Virus record (IMG/VR): IMGVR_UViG_3300007074_000073
Coordinates: 1-28,576 of that record
Source of the DNA: a virus
Length of the DNA: 28,576 nt
Reading direction: 5' to 3' (one strand)
The notes beneath the pieces are model-generated. The model ran no database searches. It saw only the letters and a list, made by a program, of their open reading frames with translations, and had not been told where the DNA came from. The first letter of the stretch is position 1; every line of letters begins with the position of its first letter. Shown piece by piece: positions 1 through 8,683 of the stretch. The translations under genes and the position numbers were made by a program.

Positions 1-3000
1 AATTTGTTGAGCACGTACAGCACGGCGTCATTGAGAGAGTTTATTTCCGGCTCTCTCTCCTGGCTGACGATATTCCGCAAGAACACCTCGCCTTTGGTGG
101 CTTCGCCGGTGCTCTCGTCGAAATCCTCGATCGCGCGCAGGCGGTAATATTCCTGATCTCCAAAGAACGGGTCGATGTTTTCCCGCTTCTCAATGGCGGT
201 ATCAGTCATATCCTCGGGATTGAACGTCCCCTCGTCCCAAGGCGCGTTCCGGGCTTCGGCTTCCTCGCGGGCTTCTTTGCGGGCTTTGGCGATGGCGGTG
301 TTCTTCTCACCGGCGGCAATCAGCCGGCTGGGATCGAACGAACCCTCTTCGAAGATATCACCGATATAGCGGGCTTCCTCGCGGGCGGTCGAGCGGGCGC
401 CTTCCTGTTGGATCACGGTCGGCCCGCGGAATTTCACTTCCAGCTTATTGATAGGCCCGTTCTTCTTCACAAAGGCGTCATATTCGCTGTTCAGGCGCTT
501 CCGGGCCGCGGTGGCGTTGGCAGTGTCTTTTCCCAAGTCAGCCGCATACACAGCCCGCAGAGCGTCGCGAATGGGTATCAGAGCCCTGATGCGATCCATT
601 TCGCCTTTGGTCTTGCCGCCCTTGACGCCTTTGCCCCGGCGTTGGAGCTTCCGACCGACACCGCTTTCCATCTGATAAAGCTCGCCGTCCGTGTGAACGT
701 AGTATGAGCCCTCTTTCTGCTCGGTCGTACCGAAGTCAGCCTCGGCCCTGCCGGTCGTGTCTTTCCAGTCCGACATGATGTCGATCGGGAATGTATCAAT
801 CTGCTTCTGGATTGGCCCTTCGAGCGAAACGCCCTTCTGACCGCGAACGGCATACCGCCCAAGGTACAGCTTGTCGAAAAAGCCCTGCTCGCCAAGGATG
901 CGATCGGGATTGTCGTTGAAATACTGGTTCGAATTACCCAGTGTTTCCGTGCCCTCTTTGTTGGGCAGGCTGACAGATCTGGTCTGCGTCCACTTATCCG
1001 CGGGAACGGCGGCCTCGAACGGCGCATCCGGGTCTTTCTTACGCAAAAAGATAATGTCGGTCGTGACGCTCGTTCCGGCGTTGCCAGCAAAGGCCGTATC
1101 GGGCAGGCGGATAGCCGCCACCAGGTCCGCGCGCTCTGCCAGATATTCACGGGCCTCGCTGTCGAGCTTGTTCATGGTGCCGGCAGACGTAATGAACGCC
1201 AGCAGGCCGCCGGGTCGCACCGCATCGAGCGACTTCGCAAAGAAATAGTCATGCAGCAGGAACTTCTGCGGGTACTTCGGATCTGTCTGGATCGAGATAT
1301 CAGCGAAAGGCGGGTTGCCGATCACCATGTCATAGGTATCGGTCGGGAGCGGGCTGCGCGTGAAATCGTCCTGCCGGATACCAGACTGCGGGTAAAGCAG
1401 GCGGGCAATGCGGGCGGTCGTGTGGTCAAGCTCAAGCCCGCTATAATCGACCCGCGCGGCGACCGTCTCCGGCGCCATACCGATGAAGTTGCCCGAACCC
1501 ATGCCGGGCTCGAACACCTTGCCGCCCTTGAACCCAAGGCGTTCCACCGCCGCCCACATCGAGCGGACAATAGTTTCGGATGTGTAATGGGCATACTGGA
1601 TCGACCGTTGCGCCGTCCGGTATTCGGTATCGGAAAGCATGCTCTGCAATTGGGCCCCGATTTCCTCGAACCCCTTACCGAAGTTGCCGTCCGCGTCTGG
1701 GAACGCGCCTTTGATGCCGCCCCAGCCGACATACAAAGCGAGTTCTCTTTGCTCGCCATGCGTGGCGTTTCTGCCCTCTGCCTCAATCTCACGCATCAAC
1801 TCGATCGCGCGAATATTGCCAGTGGCCTTCGCCTTCGGGCCGCGGCTCTCGTCCAGTGCGCCGGGCTCGATGGTGTAGTTTTTGCCCTTTACGCTGTCGC
1901 GCTTACCCTTTCGTCCTGCGGAAACTCTATCAGGGCTGCTATTACCTGACGTTCCGCTTCCCGCCGGTGAGGCTGTTTTACCTGGCCGCTTTCCTCCTTC
2001 GGTGCGTTCGCTGTCAGGTCGGCCAGCATCCGGTACGCTTCCTCCGTTTTCTCCTGCAGGTGTTGATCCATCTTCCCCGATGTCCTCAGTTCCCTGAACA
2101 TCTGTGGGGCTTGCTCCTGCATCGCTCGCAGGTACGGCATTTTGAATTCCATCATCAGTCTCCGTTTCAGTGATTTCGTTCGCCGGCGTCATGCCGGTAG
2201 TGTCCATCCCCGGCCAATTGCGGGCCGCCTCGTAGAAGGATTTCAGGTACGGGCGGATACCTTCGCCCAGGTCGCCAACCATCGCGGCGGAGTATTTCGC
2301 GAATGAACGCGCCCCAGCCTCGATGTGGTAGCCGGCAAGCGTAATGCCGTGCATCATAATTTCAGGGTCAACGCCGGATGATATATTTCCCAGCTTCTTC
2401 CGCAGAGCTTCGCGCGCCTTTTCGGCTGCGCTCTGTGTGAATATCTTGTTCTCACCGCCGTATCCCGGCTCTTGATCGGGTTTTGATTCTGGCGCAGGAA
2501 TTCCCATGGGCGCCGCGGAATCCTGCGGTTTAGGTTCTTGGTTGGTGCCCTTGAGAGCGTCCAATTCAGCGAATGCCTTTTCGAGAACGGCCTTTGTCGG
2601 GAACTCGCCAGACTCCACTTCCCAGTAGGGCTCACCAGCGCGACGGCTTCCCGGCCCGTTGGTCCCACGGGTAACGATAGTTCCACTGGGCATGTGGATG
2701 GTTTGCACCACGTTTCCAGCAGTATCCGTGCGCGAGCGGCCCTTGTAGCCGGCGCCGAACTCTTTCCACGGCCCGTATACGATGTCGCCATCGGGCTTCG
2801 CAATAGGTGCGTCAAGGGTGCCAACAACAGGGCTTTTGTCCCCGAGGCCCAGCTTTGCAAGCAACTGGTCTGCGTGTTCGTTCGTTTTAACCCGGGCCGT
2901 GACCTTGCCGATTTCTCCGCCTTTTTCAATCGAGAAAATAGACGCTGGCGCACCAGCGTAATCCGTGACGGTGTATCCGTCCGGCAGTTTCCCGGCGATA

Positions 3001-6000
3001 TAATCGATTATGCCCTCTCGGGCGGAGCGGTCTGCTTTACGGGCGGCCATGAATAAGCCCGCCTCTGTGATATCAGTCAATTCACGGGCCATTTCCCCAG
3101 CGGTCATGTCGACGGAGAGCCAACGGTTTGGGCCACCACGGCTTACGCCGCTGTTTCTGGTGACGCTGCGCGCCACAATGGAAATACCACCATTCGGCCC
3201 AGACAGAGCGGCCCCAATCTGCATATACACACCGCTCTGATCGGGGCGGTACAACTCAAGATACACATCGCCAGAAACCGCAATGCCGCCTTCATTGATA
3301 CGGACGGAATTCCCCAGCTTGCCTTTTTTCTTGCTCGGCCCCGGCTCGAAACCATCAGCAATCATAATCTCAGCAATAGCGCGCGCGAACTTCCGGCCGT
3401 CAGCGAGGAAGCGGTTTTTCGTCGGGCCGCCGTCATTGTCGCCGTCGACGCCGCCCTCGTCGGGGTGCGGGATTACCGTGTTCGACCAGTCTTCCATCTT
3501 CGTGCCGGCCTTCGGGTGGATCTCCCCACCGCGCTCGGCGTCCGTCTTCCCGTCCCTGCCGACTTTGTTGATGAACACGCGGGGGCCGCTGTTTCCGGCC
3601 TTTTCTGCATTCACCTTCTCGATAAGATCGCGGGTCTTCGTGCTCGGCGCCGGCAGGTTGCCATCCTGATCCGCGCTTGGGAACTCAGCGACTTGGTTGA
3701 GCAAATCGACGATCGGAGCATCGAGGCGAATGATCCTGATCTCCGCGCCTTCATCAACCTTCGCCATCCACTGATGATGACCGTCAACGATATGGCCGTC
3801 CTTGGAGACCAGTATCGCGCGATCGCCGCCCTCGAACGACTTGGCCTTGGCAACCTTCTTCTCGGAGAATTCCGCCTGTGTCGGCTTGAGCGAGTCCGCC
3901 TGAACGGTTTCTTCCGTGCCGTCGATGTCGCGCGCCTTCAAGAAATTGGCGAGCGCACCCCGATGCTCGGCCTTGACCTGGGGCATGCTGTCCCGGGGGA
4001 TACCGAGCGAGCCCGAATCCTTGGCAAACTCCACCCATTCGCCGTCGACCTTTTCGCCGCGGAACTTGGTGTTTTCCCCGGCTTCGGGAACGGCGGAATC
4101 AGTCTTATTGTCCTCTTGGCCGAAAAGGTTATTTGAGTTATCAGCCGCGCCTTCTTCTTCTGATATAATTCCATCGTATATGATCTGTGCATTGTTGCCG
4201 CGGAGCCATTTCGACACATCGGCAGACCCCGGTTCGTCGCGCTCAGATAGCGCCGCCTGATATCCCTGCAAATATGGCTGTATCTGGCCTTCCGAGAAGC
4301 CGTAGTTACTCCTGTTGAACGGCTTGCCGTCCACACCATCACGATAACCTTGGGTCATTTTAAACGCGACGGAGCTGGTGCGATCCACATCACCAGAAAC
4401 GGATTTGAATATCCTCTTAAAATCCTTGTTCATCCACGTTTTTAGGTGGGTTTGCTTACTTTTTTCAAACCCTTCGGCATTACCAGACTGCTCCTGAACA
4501 AACGGGCGCCCCTTCCTGAACTCTCCATCGCGCGTGATATGTCCAACAACCACATTGCTGGCGTTCGTTATCAGGACGTTCTGGCGCTCGCTTTCGGGCG
4601 CCCCGGAAGCGTTGACGGTGTTTTCCCACCGCGCACGCAGATCCTCATAGGAATCGATCGGGAACGCCTCTCCTTTGATGCCGATTTGTGCGTTGACAGG
4701 CCCCTTGCTCGATATGTCAGCAAAGACCGCCAGATCGGCCCGGCGCTGGTCCGCCTCGATCTCTGCGCCCTGCTCTACCGATAGCTCGACCTCCCCGTCT
4801 TCGTTTACAGGAGGCTGCGGTCCGTCATCATTCTGGTTGGCCGCATCGGTTTCCGCCTCTATCTCGGCGGCCTTCTGGGCTTCCGTGACCTTTGGGTCTG
4901 TCTGAACGGTGGGCATGCCCATTCCAGAGGCAATGATGCTCTCATCAAAGGCGTCCGACATCGCGTCGGCGGACGGGTCCGACATTTTCTGGGCATACAA
5001 CAACTCAGCCAGATCATTCAGAACTTGTTGCAAGTGTTCTGCATTGTTGGCTTGGAACGCTGTTGTTCTCGGATCATTTGCGCCGGTTCCGCCTCGAATG
5101 ATGGTTTGGGCGGCTACAAAATCGCCCTCACTATTCAAGATCAGATCGTTCATAAAGATGCCGTTAGCAGCGGTTCCTATCTCTGTCAGCTTCGGTGCTT
5201 CAAAAAATTCAGCGGTTTCGACTATCTTGTAACCGCGGTCTGTTCTTTCCAGCCGGACACCAACCGGATAACCTTCTGGGTCGTCGACACCTTCCTTAAC
5301 CAGCGCGGTCTGGGCTTCCGTGACCGGGCCGATATCAGGGGTTTTGATTTTGGGGTCGGCTGGCGCCGGCGGAACGGTCGGCTTCGGCGCCATCATGTCG
5401 GTAGGTGCCGCCGGCTCGGGGGTGGAGGGAATCGACCCCTCTGCCGGCGGCGAGGCAACCACATCAGCCGGCACAGGAATACCGGCCGGCGCAGTCGCCT
5501 CTTCCCCGGCCCGTGTGGCTTCGGGGTCGGGAACGGAAATCGGGCTGATGGTGACACCACCGCGCGATAGCTCGGATGACAGGGCTTCGAACTCGGTGCC
5601 GTCTTCCAGGCGCACGGTAACGCCCGTGTCCTCGATGTTCAGGGAATCGACGCTCTCCGTGAATGCATCCTCGACGATGCCGGTTTGCACCAGTCCATCG
5701 GGGTGCTGGATAACAACGGGAGTGCCAATCGGGGGAAGTGTGGCGCCGTCGAGTTTCTCGTTCGCACCCTTCTGCGCGAGCGCGTCAGCGATGATCGCCT
5801 TGCCTGCACTGATTGTCTCGTCGGGGATGACGCTCGCCCGGTCGCCATCGTTAAGCTGCGGGATGGGCATGCGCGCACGATCGCCGCGGGGCTGGCCGGG
5901 GATGGCCGAACCTGTCTTGCGGCCCACCAGAGCTGCGGCGACGGGAACCTCAACAACGGCTGTCGGACCCTCTGCCAGTCCTTCAAGCAGGATCTCACCG

Positions 6001-7073
6001 GGCTTAAGCTCACCATCGGCGGCGAGGCCCGCAAGCGTCTCGCCAGTCGCGCCGGCGACGGCCTGAACGGGCATTTGCGCCACCACGTTCGCAGCCTCAC
6101 GCGCGGCGGGGCTCAACGTCCTGCCGCCTATAACCGCCGGGGCAATCATCTTGCCAGCGATGCCGGCGGAAATCATATCCAAGAACGCGATGGGCAGACC
6201 CCGGGCATTGGCCCTCTCTCTGGCGATAGTCAGCACTTCGGGGTCAAGGAACGCCTCTGCAATCGCCTTCTCGTCGGTCACGTCGACGCCAATCTCTTGA
6301 AGCGTCTGGATCAGGGAGAGCCCGTGCTCTGCCATAAACGAACCAGCGCCAAAGCCAAGGGCGGGGCCGGCAACCGCACTCAGGGCTATCCCGGGGGCCA
6401 TCAGCGGCAGGCTTTGCATTGCAACACGCGCGATCGATGCCGGGTTGTCCCAAGCTGCCTGTGCGGCCTCTCCGAACGTCTTGGCCTCGGAGATCTCCTG
6501 CAAGCCCGGATCTTGCGGCAATTTGGCGATAGCTTCCTGCTGTCCGGCGATACCCTTGAACTGGCGGACTATATCCTTTTCGTACTTTCCCCGCATTTTT
6601 GCGCGGATATCCTCACTCGCCTGGGCATACATCGAGATTTCAGGATTGCGGCCCGCGCGCTGCATGAGCACCGAGAGCCCCTTTTCGTTACCGGCGGCGC
6701 GGTGTTCGTCGATCTGTGCCATGAGACGCAGTTTTTCAGCATGACCACTGGCAACGATGGCGCGGCCAGCTACCGCCAGATTGCGCCCGCCAGTCTCAAG
6801 CGGGTCGGCAAAGTTCCGGTCTACGAATGATTGGTCTTGGAAGGAAAGCCGGGGGAAGGCGGAATCTTCTGCCGGGGCAGCCGTTTGCGCCGCCGCCCCA
6901 GCATCTTCGAACGGGTTGAAGTCGAGTTCTTCAAGCCTGCTCGATGCGGCGTTCCCACTTGCCGGTGTGGTCGTATCGTTTTCGAACGGATTGCCGTCCA
7001 GTTCGATAAGGTCGGATGAAATCTCAGAGTCGTCGTCTTCGAAGGGGTTATATTCCAACGGCTCTAAGGGCAT
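1..7073 (-). CDS. Giant polyvalent phage protein with ParB-like and N6-adenine methylase domains (partial, C-terminus outside window)
   Basis: One frame is open from the ATG at 7073 to the left edge (at least 2357 codons). Visible parts: three NPFE repeats (residues 9, 28, 53); a helical region; a long hydrophobic Gly/Ala segment (about 205-360) that could cross or coat a membrane; acidic and proline-rich linkers; a ParB/sulfiredoxin-like stretch with DGHHQW at 1097-1102; a conserved block GITLAGYHIEAGARSFAKY at 1576-1594; a low-complexity linker (1640-1729); then an N6-adenine methylase with motif I FEPGMGSGNF (1854-1863) and motif IV NPPF (1920-1923). Proteins with this build usually continue into a SNF2-type helicase, which would lie left of the window. 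The family (polyvalent proteins of phages and conjugative elements) is thought to enter the host with the DNA and protect or reprogram it; last place after the internal virion genes fits that. Its start follows the upstream stop directly, with AAGGTG as a fair ribosome site. Methylase call is firm; ejection is inferred. Confidence 0.9.
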   Translation of the reverse strand, partial: MPLEPLEYNPFEDDDSEISSDLIELDGNPFENDTTTPASGNAASSRLEELDFNPFEDAGAAAQTAAPAEDSAFPRLSFQDQSFVDRNFADPLETGGRNLAVAGRAIVASGHAEKLRLMAQIDEHRAAGNEKGLSVLMQRAGRNPEISMYAQASEDIRAKMRGKYEKDIVRQFKGIAGQQEAIAKLPQDPGLQEISEAKTFGEAAQAAWDNPASIARVAMQSLPLMAPGIALSAVAGPALGFGAGSFMAEHGLSLIQTLQEIGVDVTDEKAIAEAFLDPEVLTIARERANARGLPIAFLDMISAGIAGKMIAPAVIGGRTLSPAAREAANVVAQMPVQAVAGATGETLAGLAADGELKPGEILLEGLAEGPTAVVEVPVAAALVGRKTGSAIPGQPRGDRARMPIPQLNDGDRASVIPDETISAGKAIIADALAQKGANEKLDGATLPPIGTPVVIQHPDGLVQTGIVEDAFTESVDSLNIEDTGVTVRLEDGTEFEALSSELSRGGVTISPISVPDPEATRAGEEATAPAGIPVPADVVASPPAEGSIPSTPEPAAPTDMMAPKPTVPPAPADPKIKTPDIGPVTEAQTALVKEGVDDPEGYPVGVRLERTDRGYKIVETAEFFEAPKLTEIGTAANGIFMNDLILNSEGDFVAAQTIIRGGTGANDPRTTAFQANNAEHLQQVLNDLAELLYAQKMSDPSADAMSDAFDESIIASGMGMPTVQTDPKVTEAQKAAEIEAETDAANQNDDGPQPPVNEDGEVELSVEQGAEIEADQRRADLAVFADISSKGPVNAQIGIKGEAFPIDSYEDLRARWENTVNASGAPESERQNVLITNASNVVVGHITRDGEFRKGRPFVQEQSGNAEGFEKSKQTHLKTWMNKDFKRIFKSVSGDVDRTSSVAFKMTQGYRDGVDGKPFNRSNYGFSEGQIQPYLQGYQAALSERDEPGSADVSKWLRGNNAQIIYDGIISEEEGAADNSNNLFGQEDNKTDSAVPEAGENTKFRGEKVDGEWVEFAKDSGSLGIPRDSMPQVKAEHRGALANFLKARDIDGTEETVQADSLKPTQAEFSEKKVAKAKSFEGGDRAILVSKDGHIVDGHHQWMAKVDEGAEIRIIRLDAPIVDLLNQVAEFPSADQDGNLPAPSTKTRDLIEKVNAEKAGNSGPRVFINKVGRDGKTDAERGGEIHPKAGTKMEDWSNTVIPHPDEGGVDGDNDGGPTKNRFLADGRKFARAIAEIMIADGFEPGPSKKKGKLGNSVRINEGGIAVSGDVYLELYRPDQSGVYMQIGAALSGPNGGISIVARSVTRNSGVSRGGPNRWLSVDMTAGEMARELTDITEAGLFMAARKADRSAREGIIDYIAGKLPDGYTVTDYAGAPASIFSIEKGGEIGKVTARVKTNEHADQLLAKLGLGDKSPVVGTLDAPIAKPDGDIVYGPWKEFGAGYKGRSRTDTAGNVVQTIHMPSGTIVTRGTNGPGSRRAGEPYWEVESGEFPTKAVLEKAFAELDALKGTNQEPKPQDSAAPMGIPAPESKPDQEPGYGGENKIFTQSAAEKAREALRKKLGNISSGVDPEIMMHGITLAGYHIEAGARSFAKYSAAMVGDLGEGIRPYLKSFYEAARNWPGMDTTGMTPANEITETETDDGIQNAVPASDAGASPTDVQGTEDIGEDGSTPAGENGGSVPDAGRPDSERTEGGKRPGKTASPAGSGTSGNSSPDRVSAGRKGKRDSVKGKNYTIEPGALDESRGPKAKATGNIRAIELMREIEAEGRNATHGEQRELALYVGWGGIKGAFPDADGNFGKGFEEIGAQLQSMLSDTEYRTAQRSIQYAHYTSETIVRSMWAAVERLGFKGGKVFEPGMGSGNFIGMAPETVAARVDYSGLELDHTTARIARLLYPQSGIRQDDFTRSPLPTDTYDMVIGNPPFADISIQTDPKYPQKFLLHDYFFAKSLDAVRPGGLLAFITSAGTMNKLDSEAREYLAERADLVAAIRLPDTAFAGNAGTSVTTDIIFLRKKDPDAPFEAAVPADKWTQTRSVSLPNKEGTETLGNSNQYFNDNPDRILGEQGFFDKLYLGRYAVRGQKGVSLEGPIQKQIDTFPIDIMSDWKDTTGRAEADFGTTEQKEGSYYVHTDGELYQMESGVGRKLQRRGKGVKGGKTKGEMDRIRALIPIRDALRAVYAADLGKDTANATAARKRLNSEYDAFVKKNGPINKLEVKFRGPTVIQQEGARSTAREEARYIGDIFEEGSFDPSRLIAAGEKNTAIAKARKEAREEAEARNAPWDEGTFNPEDMTDTAIEKRENIDPFFGDQEYYRLRAIEDFDESTGEATKGEVFLRNIVSQEREPEINSLNDAVLYVLNK
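1889..2155 (-). CDS. TnpV-like small protein nested out of frame in the giant gene
   Basis: An 88-codon ORF lies wholly inside the giant gene in another frame of the same strand. A GGAG Shine-Dalgarno (2160-2163) sits 4 nt before the first and 7 nt before the second of two tandem ATGs. The product has a natural composition and an ordered pattern: YLRAMQEQAPQMF, then SGKMDQHLQEKTEEAY, then a charged variable stretch, then AERQVIAALIEFPQ. That matches my recollection of the TnpV family (YL...P..L..SGKL..HL.E...A...L, with a C-terminal hydrophobic helix), small proteins carried by mobile elements and of uncertain role. The giant gene encodes only a Gly/Ser/Asp/Pro-rich linker here (its residues 1640-1729), and its next conserved block starts just after this ORF's stop. 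So this frame may be the older, functional one. Family match is from memory, without an alignment score; expression is inferred. Confidence 0.7.
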   Translation of the reverse strand: MMEFKMPYLRAMQEQAPQMFRELRTSGKMDQHLQEKTEEAYRMLADLTANAPKEESGQVKQPHRREAERQVIAALIEFPQDERVSATA

Positions 7074-7973
7074 TTACTTCACCTTGTAATATTTCTCGCC
7101 TTTCTTCACGACCCAGCCATTCGCACGGTCGGACCATCTGGCGCCTGGATAATCTACTGGCTTTTTGCCTTTTTTAGTAGATGTAGATTTCTCCGACGGT
7201 GCAGGGGTCTTCTTCGGCGCGGGGGCGGGCTTGTCTGCCGTCTTCTTTGCCTTCGTTTTACCCGGCCCCTTACCGTCACCGGCGCGGTCGCGGTAGATCT
7301 CCATTGTCCGGTTTTCGATCCAGCGAGAGCGGTTTCCGTCGCTCTCTTTGAAATCGGTTGAGTCACTGTTCCACAAGCTCGCCTTGTCGTCAGCCTCTTC
7401 CTTGGCCTGCTTGTTTGCCGACCGGAACGCGGGGCTCTTCGGATCGATGGCCTTCTCTGCCTTCGTCGGTGCAGCCTGCTCTGCCCAAGGATGGCTACGG
7501 GCTTTCAGATCCTTGTAGACCTCGGGCCACTTGGTTTCTTCGCCGTTAATGCCCTTCGTTGTGTGGCGCTCAACCGCGGCGTTCCATATGCGGGAATCGC
7601 GGGCCGACATATCCTTTGCCTTCAAACCGGATTTTTTCACATCGATGCGGTTCTTGCGGTTCAGATCATTCTCGCGCGATTGGAAGTCCTGATCGTATTT
7701 CTTACCCAGAATGGCATTGGTGAAACTGATATCGGCCATAGTCTCCGCGTGTTTGAAACCGTTTTTTTGTAGCCGGTCGCGCTGGCCGCGGCTGAGCACG
7801 TTTTCGCCGGATGCGTGATCACGGGTCTTTTTGCTCTCGCCCGCCTGGAAGTTCTGGCGCAGTTCGAGAAGCTTCTTATCGCGCTGGAAGGCAGCCCGCG
7901 ACTTGCCCTCATGGATCATGGCGTCGCCTACGCCTTCCGCGAAGCCACCTATGATCTTCCCAAGATTAGCCAT
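7074..7973 (-). CDS. Probable internal virion protein, lysine-rich
   Basis: A 299-residue protein of no family I can name. The N-terminus is a short Gly-rich helix (ANLGKIIGGFAEGVGDAM). A long, highly charged helical stretch follows (about 20-200), full of K, R, D and E. Next come a low-complexity Lys/Pro/Ala tail (about 232-272) and a compact end containing WSDRANGWVVKKGEKYYKVK. The basic Pro/Lys linker suggests contact with DNA or acidic partners. It lies 2 nt after the upstream gene, and its stop touches the ATG of the giant gene, so the genes are probably co-translated. Position in the block after the tail and lysis genes suggests a DNA-ejection or internal core protein; this is from context, not homology. 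Confidence 0.75.
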   Translation of the reverse strand: MANLGKIIGGFAEGVGDAMIHEGKSRAAFQRDKKLLELRQNFQAGESKKTRDHASGENVLSRGQRDRLQKNGFKHAETMADISFTNAILGKKYDQDFQSRENDLNRKNRIDVKKSGLKAKDMSARDSRIWNAAVERHTTKGINGEETKWPEVYKDLKARSHPWAEQAAPTKAEKAIDPKSPAFRSANKQAKEEADDKASLWNSDSTDFKESDGNRSRWIENRTMEIYRDRAGDGKGPGKTKAKKTADKPAPAPKKTPAPSEKSTSTKKGKKPVDYPGARWSDRANGWVVKKGEKYYKVK

Positions 7974-7975
7974 GC

Positions 7976-8671
7976 TCAGACACCCCCGGGGCCAGCCGGC
8001 GGCGGTCCACCGGGCGCCGGCTGCTGGCCGCCATCCAGCGGCGGCGGTCCACCGGCCGCATTGATCTGCGATGCTTTTTCTTCAAGGCCCGGTACAACCT
8101 CTTCAAGCCTACCTTCCTCGTCTGCCCGCGACATCGCTTGGAAGTCAGCGGCGATACCCTCTTTATCGAGATTGCCGGTTTCCTGCTCTTGGGTGCCCCA
8201 CATATCCAGCGCCCTTAGAAGCGCCTTTTCCTGCTCTTCCGGCGTGAACGTATGCACACCAGCGGCCTCTGACAGTTCCGCGATTTGTCCCAAGATCTCG
8301 ATCCCACCCTGGAACAGAATGTCACCCGAAACCTCAATTCCTGACTGGGCCGCTGAATCACGCAAACCAGTGACGACCATGACCGTGGCGGCTGCAAGCC
8401 CTTCCATCGGGTTTTCAGTCGCCTCTACCCGGCTCAAGATCTTCTCTGCCGTGCCATCGGCAAAGATCTGGCTGATCGCGTTGTCAACGAACTTGTCATA
8501 CTGCGCCTGTTCTTCGGGCGTAACAGTATCGCCCTGGTCGTTTGCAAGGACGTTCTGCCCGGGCTGGGGCGTCTCGCCCGCGCGAGCGGGGCCAGTGGGC
8601 GCCGGGGCGCCGCCGGGAGCCGGAGCACCGCCAGCGGGGGAAAGAAGGCCGTTCTGATTCGGGTTCTGCAT
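7976..8671 (-). CDS. Probable internal virion protein with Pro/Gly-rich ends
   Basis: A 231-residue acidic protein. Both ends are low-complexity (PAGGAPAPGGAPAPTGPA near the start and GGPPPAGPGG at the end). They flank a helical, acidic core (about 50-200) with an Ala/Val/Gly-rich segment near 92-104. Start at 8671 is supported by an upstream TAAGGAAA, with only 12 nt to the preceding stop. No catalytic motif is visible. The flexible-end/helical-core design and the neighbours suggest a small core or ejection protein. Function is inferred from context only. Confidence 0.75.
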   Translation of the reverse strand: MQNPNQNGLLSPAGGAPAPGGAPAPTGPARAGETPQPGQNVLANDQGDTVTPEEQAQYDKFVDNAISQIFADGTAEKILSRVEATENPMEGLAAATVMVVTGLRDSAAQSGIEVSGDILFQGGIEILGQIAELSEAAGVHTFTPEEQEKALLRALDMWGTQEQETGNLDKEGIAADFQAMSRADEEGRLEEVVPGLEEKASQINAAGGPPPLDGGQQPAPGGPPPAGPGGV

Positions 8672-8683
8672 TTGCTGGTTTCC

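Noticed and set aside
5320-6830. Long plus-strand frames (248 and 381 codons) opposite the giant gene
   Set aside because: They lie antisense to a continuous gene with recognised domains; composition is Ser/Ala/Arg-rich as expected for a complementary frame in GC-rich DNA, and no motif is seen.
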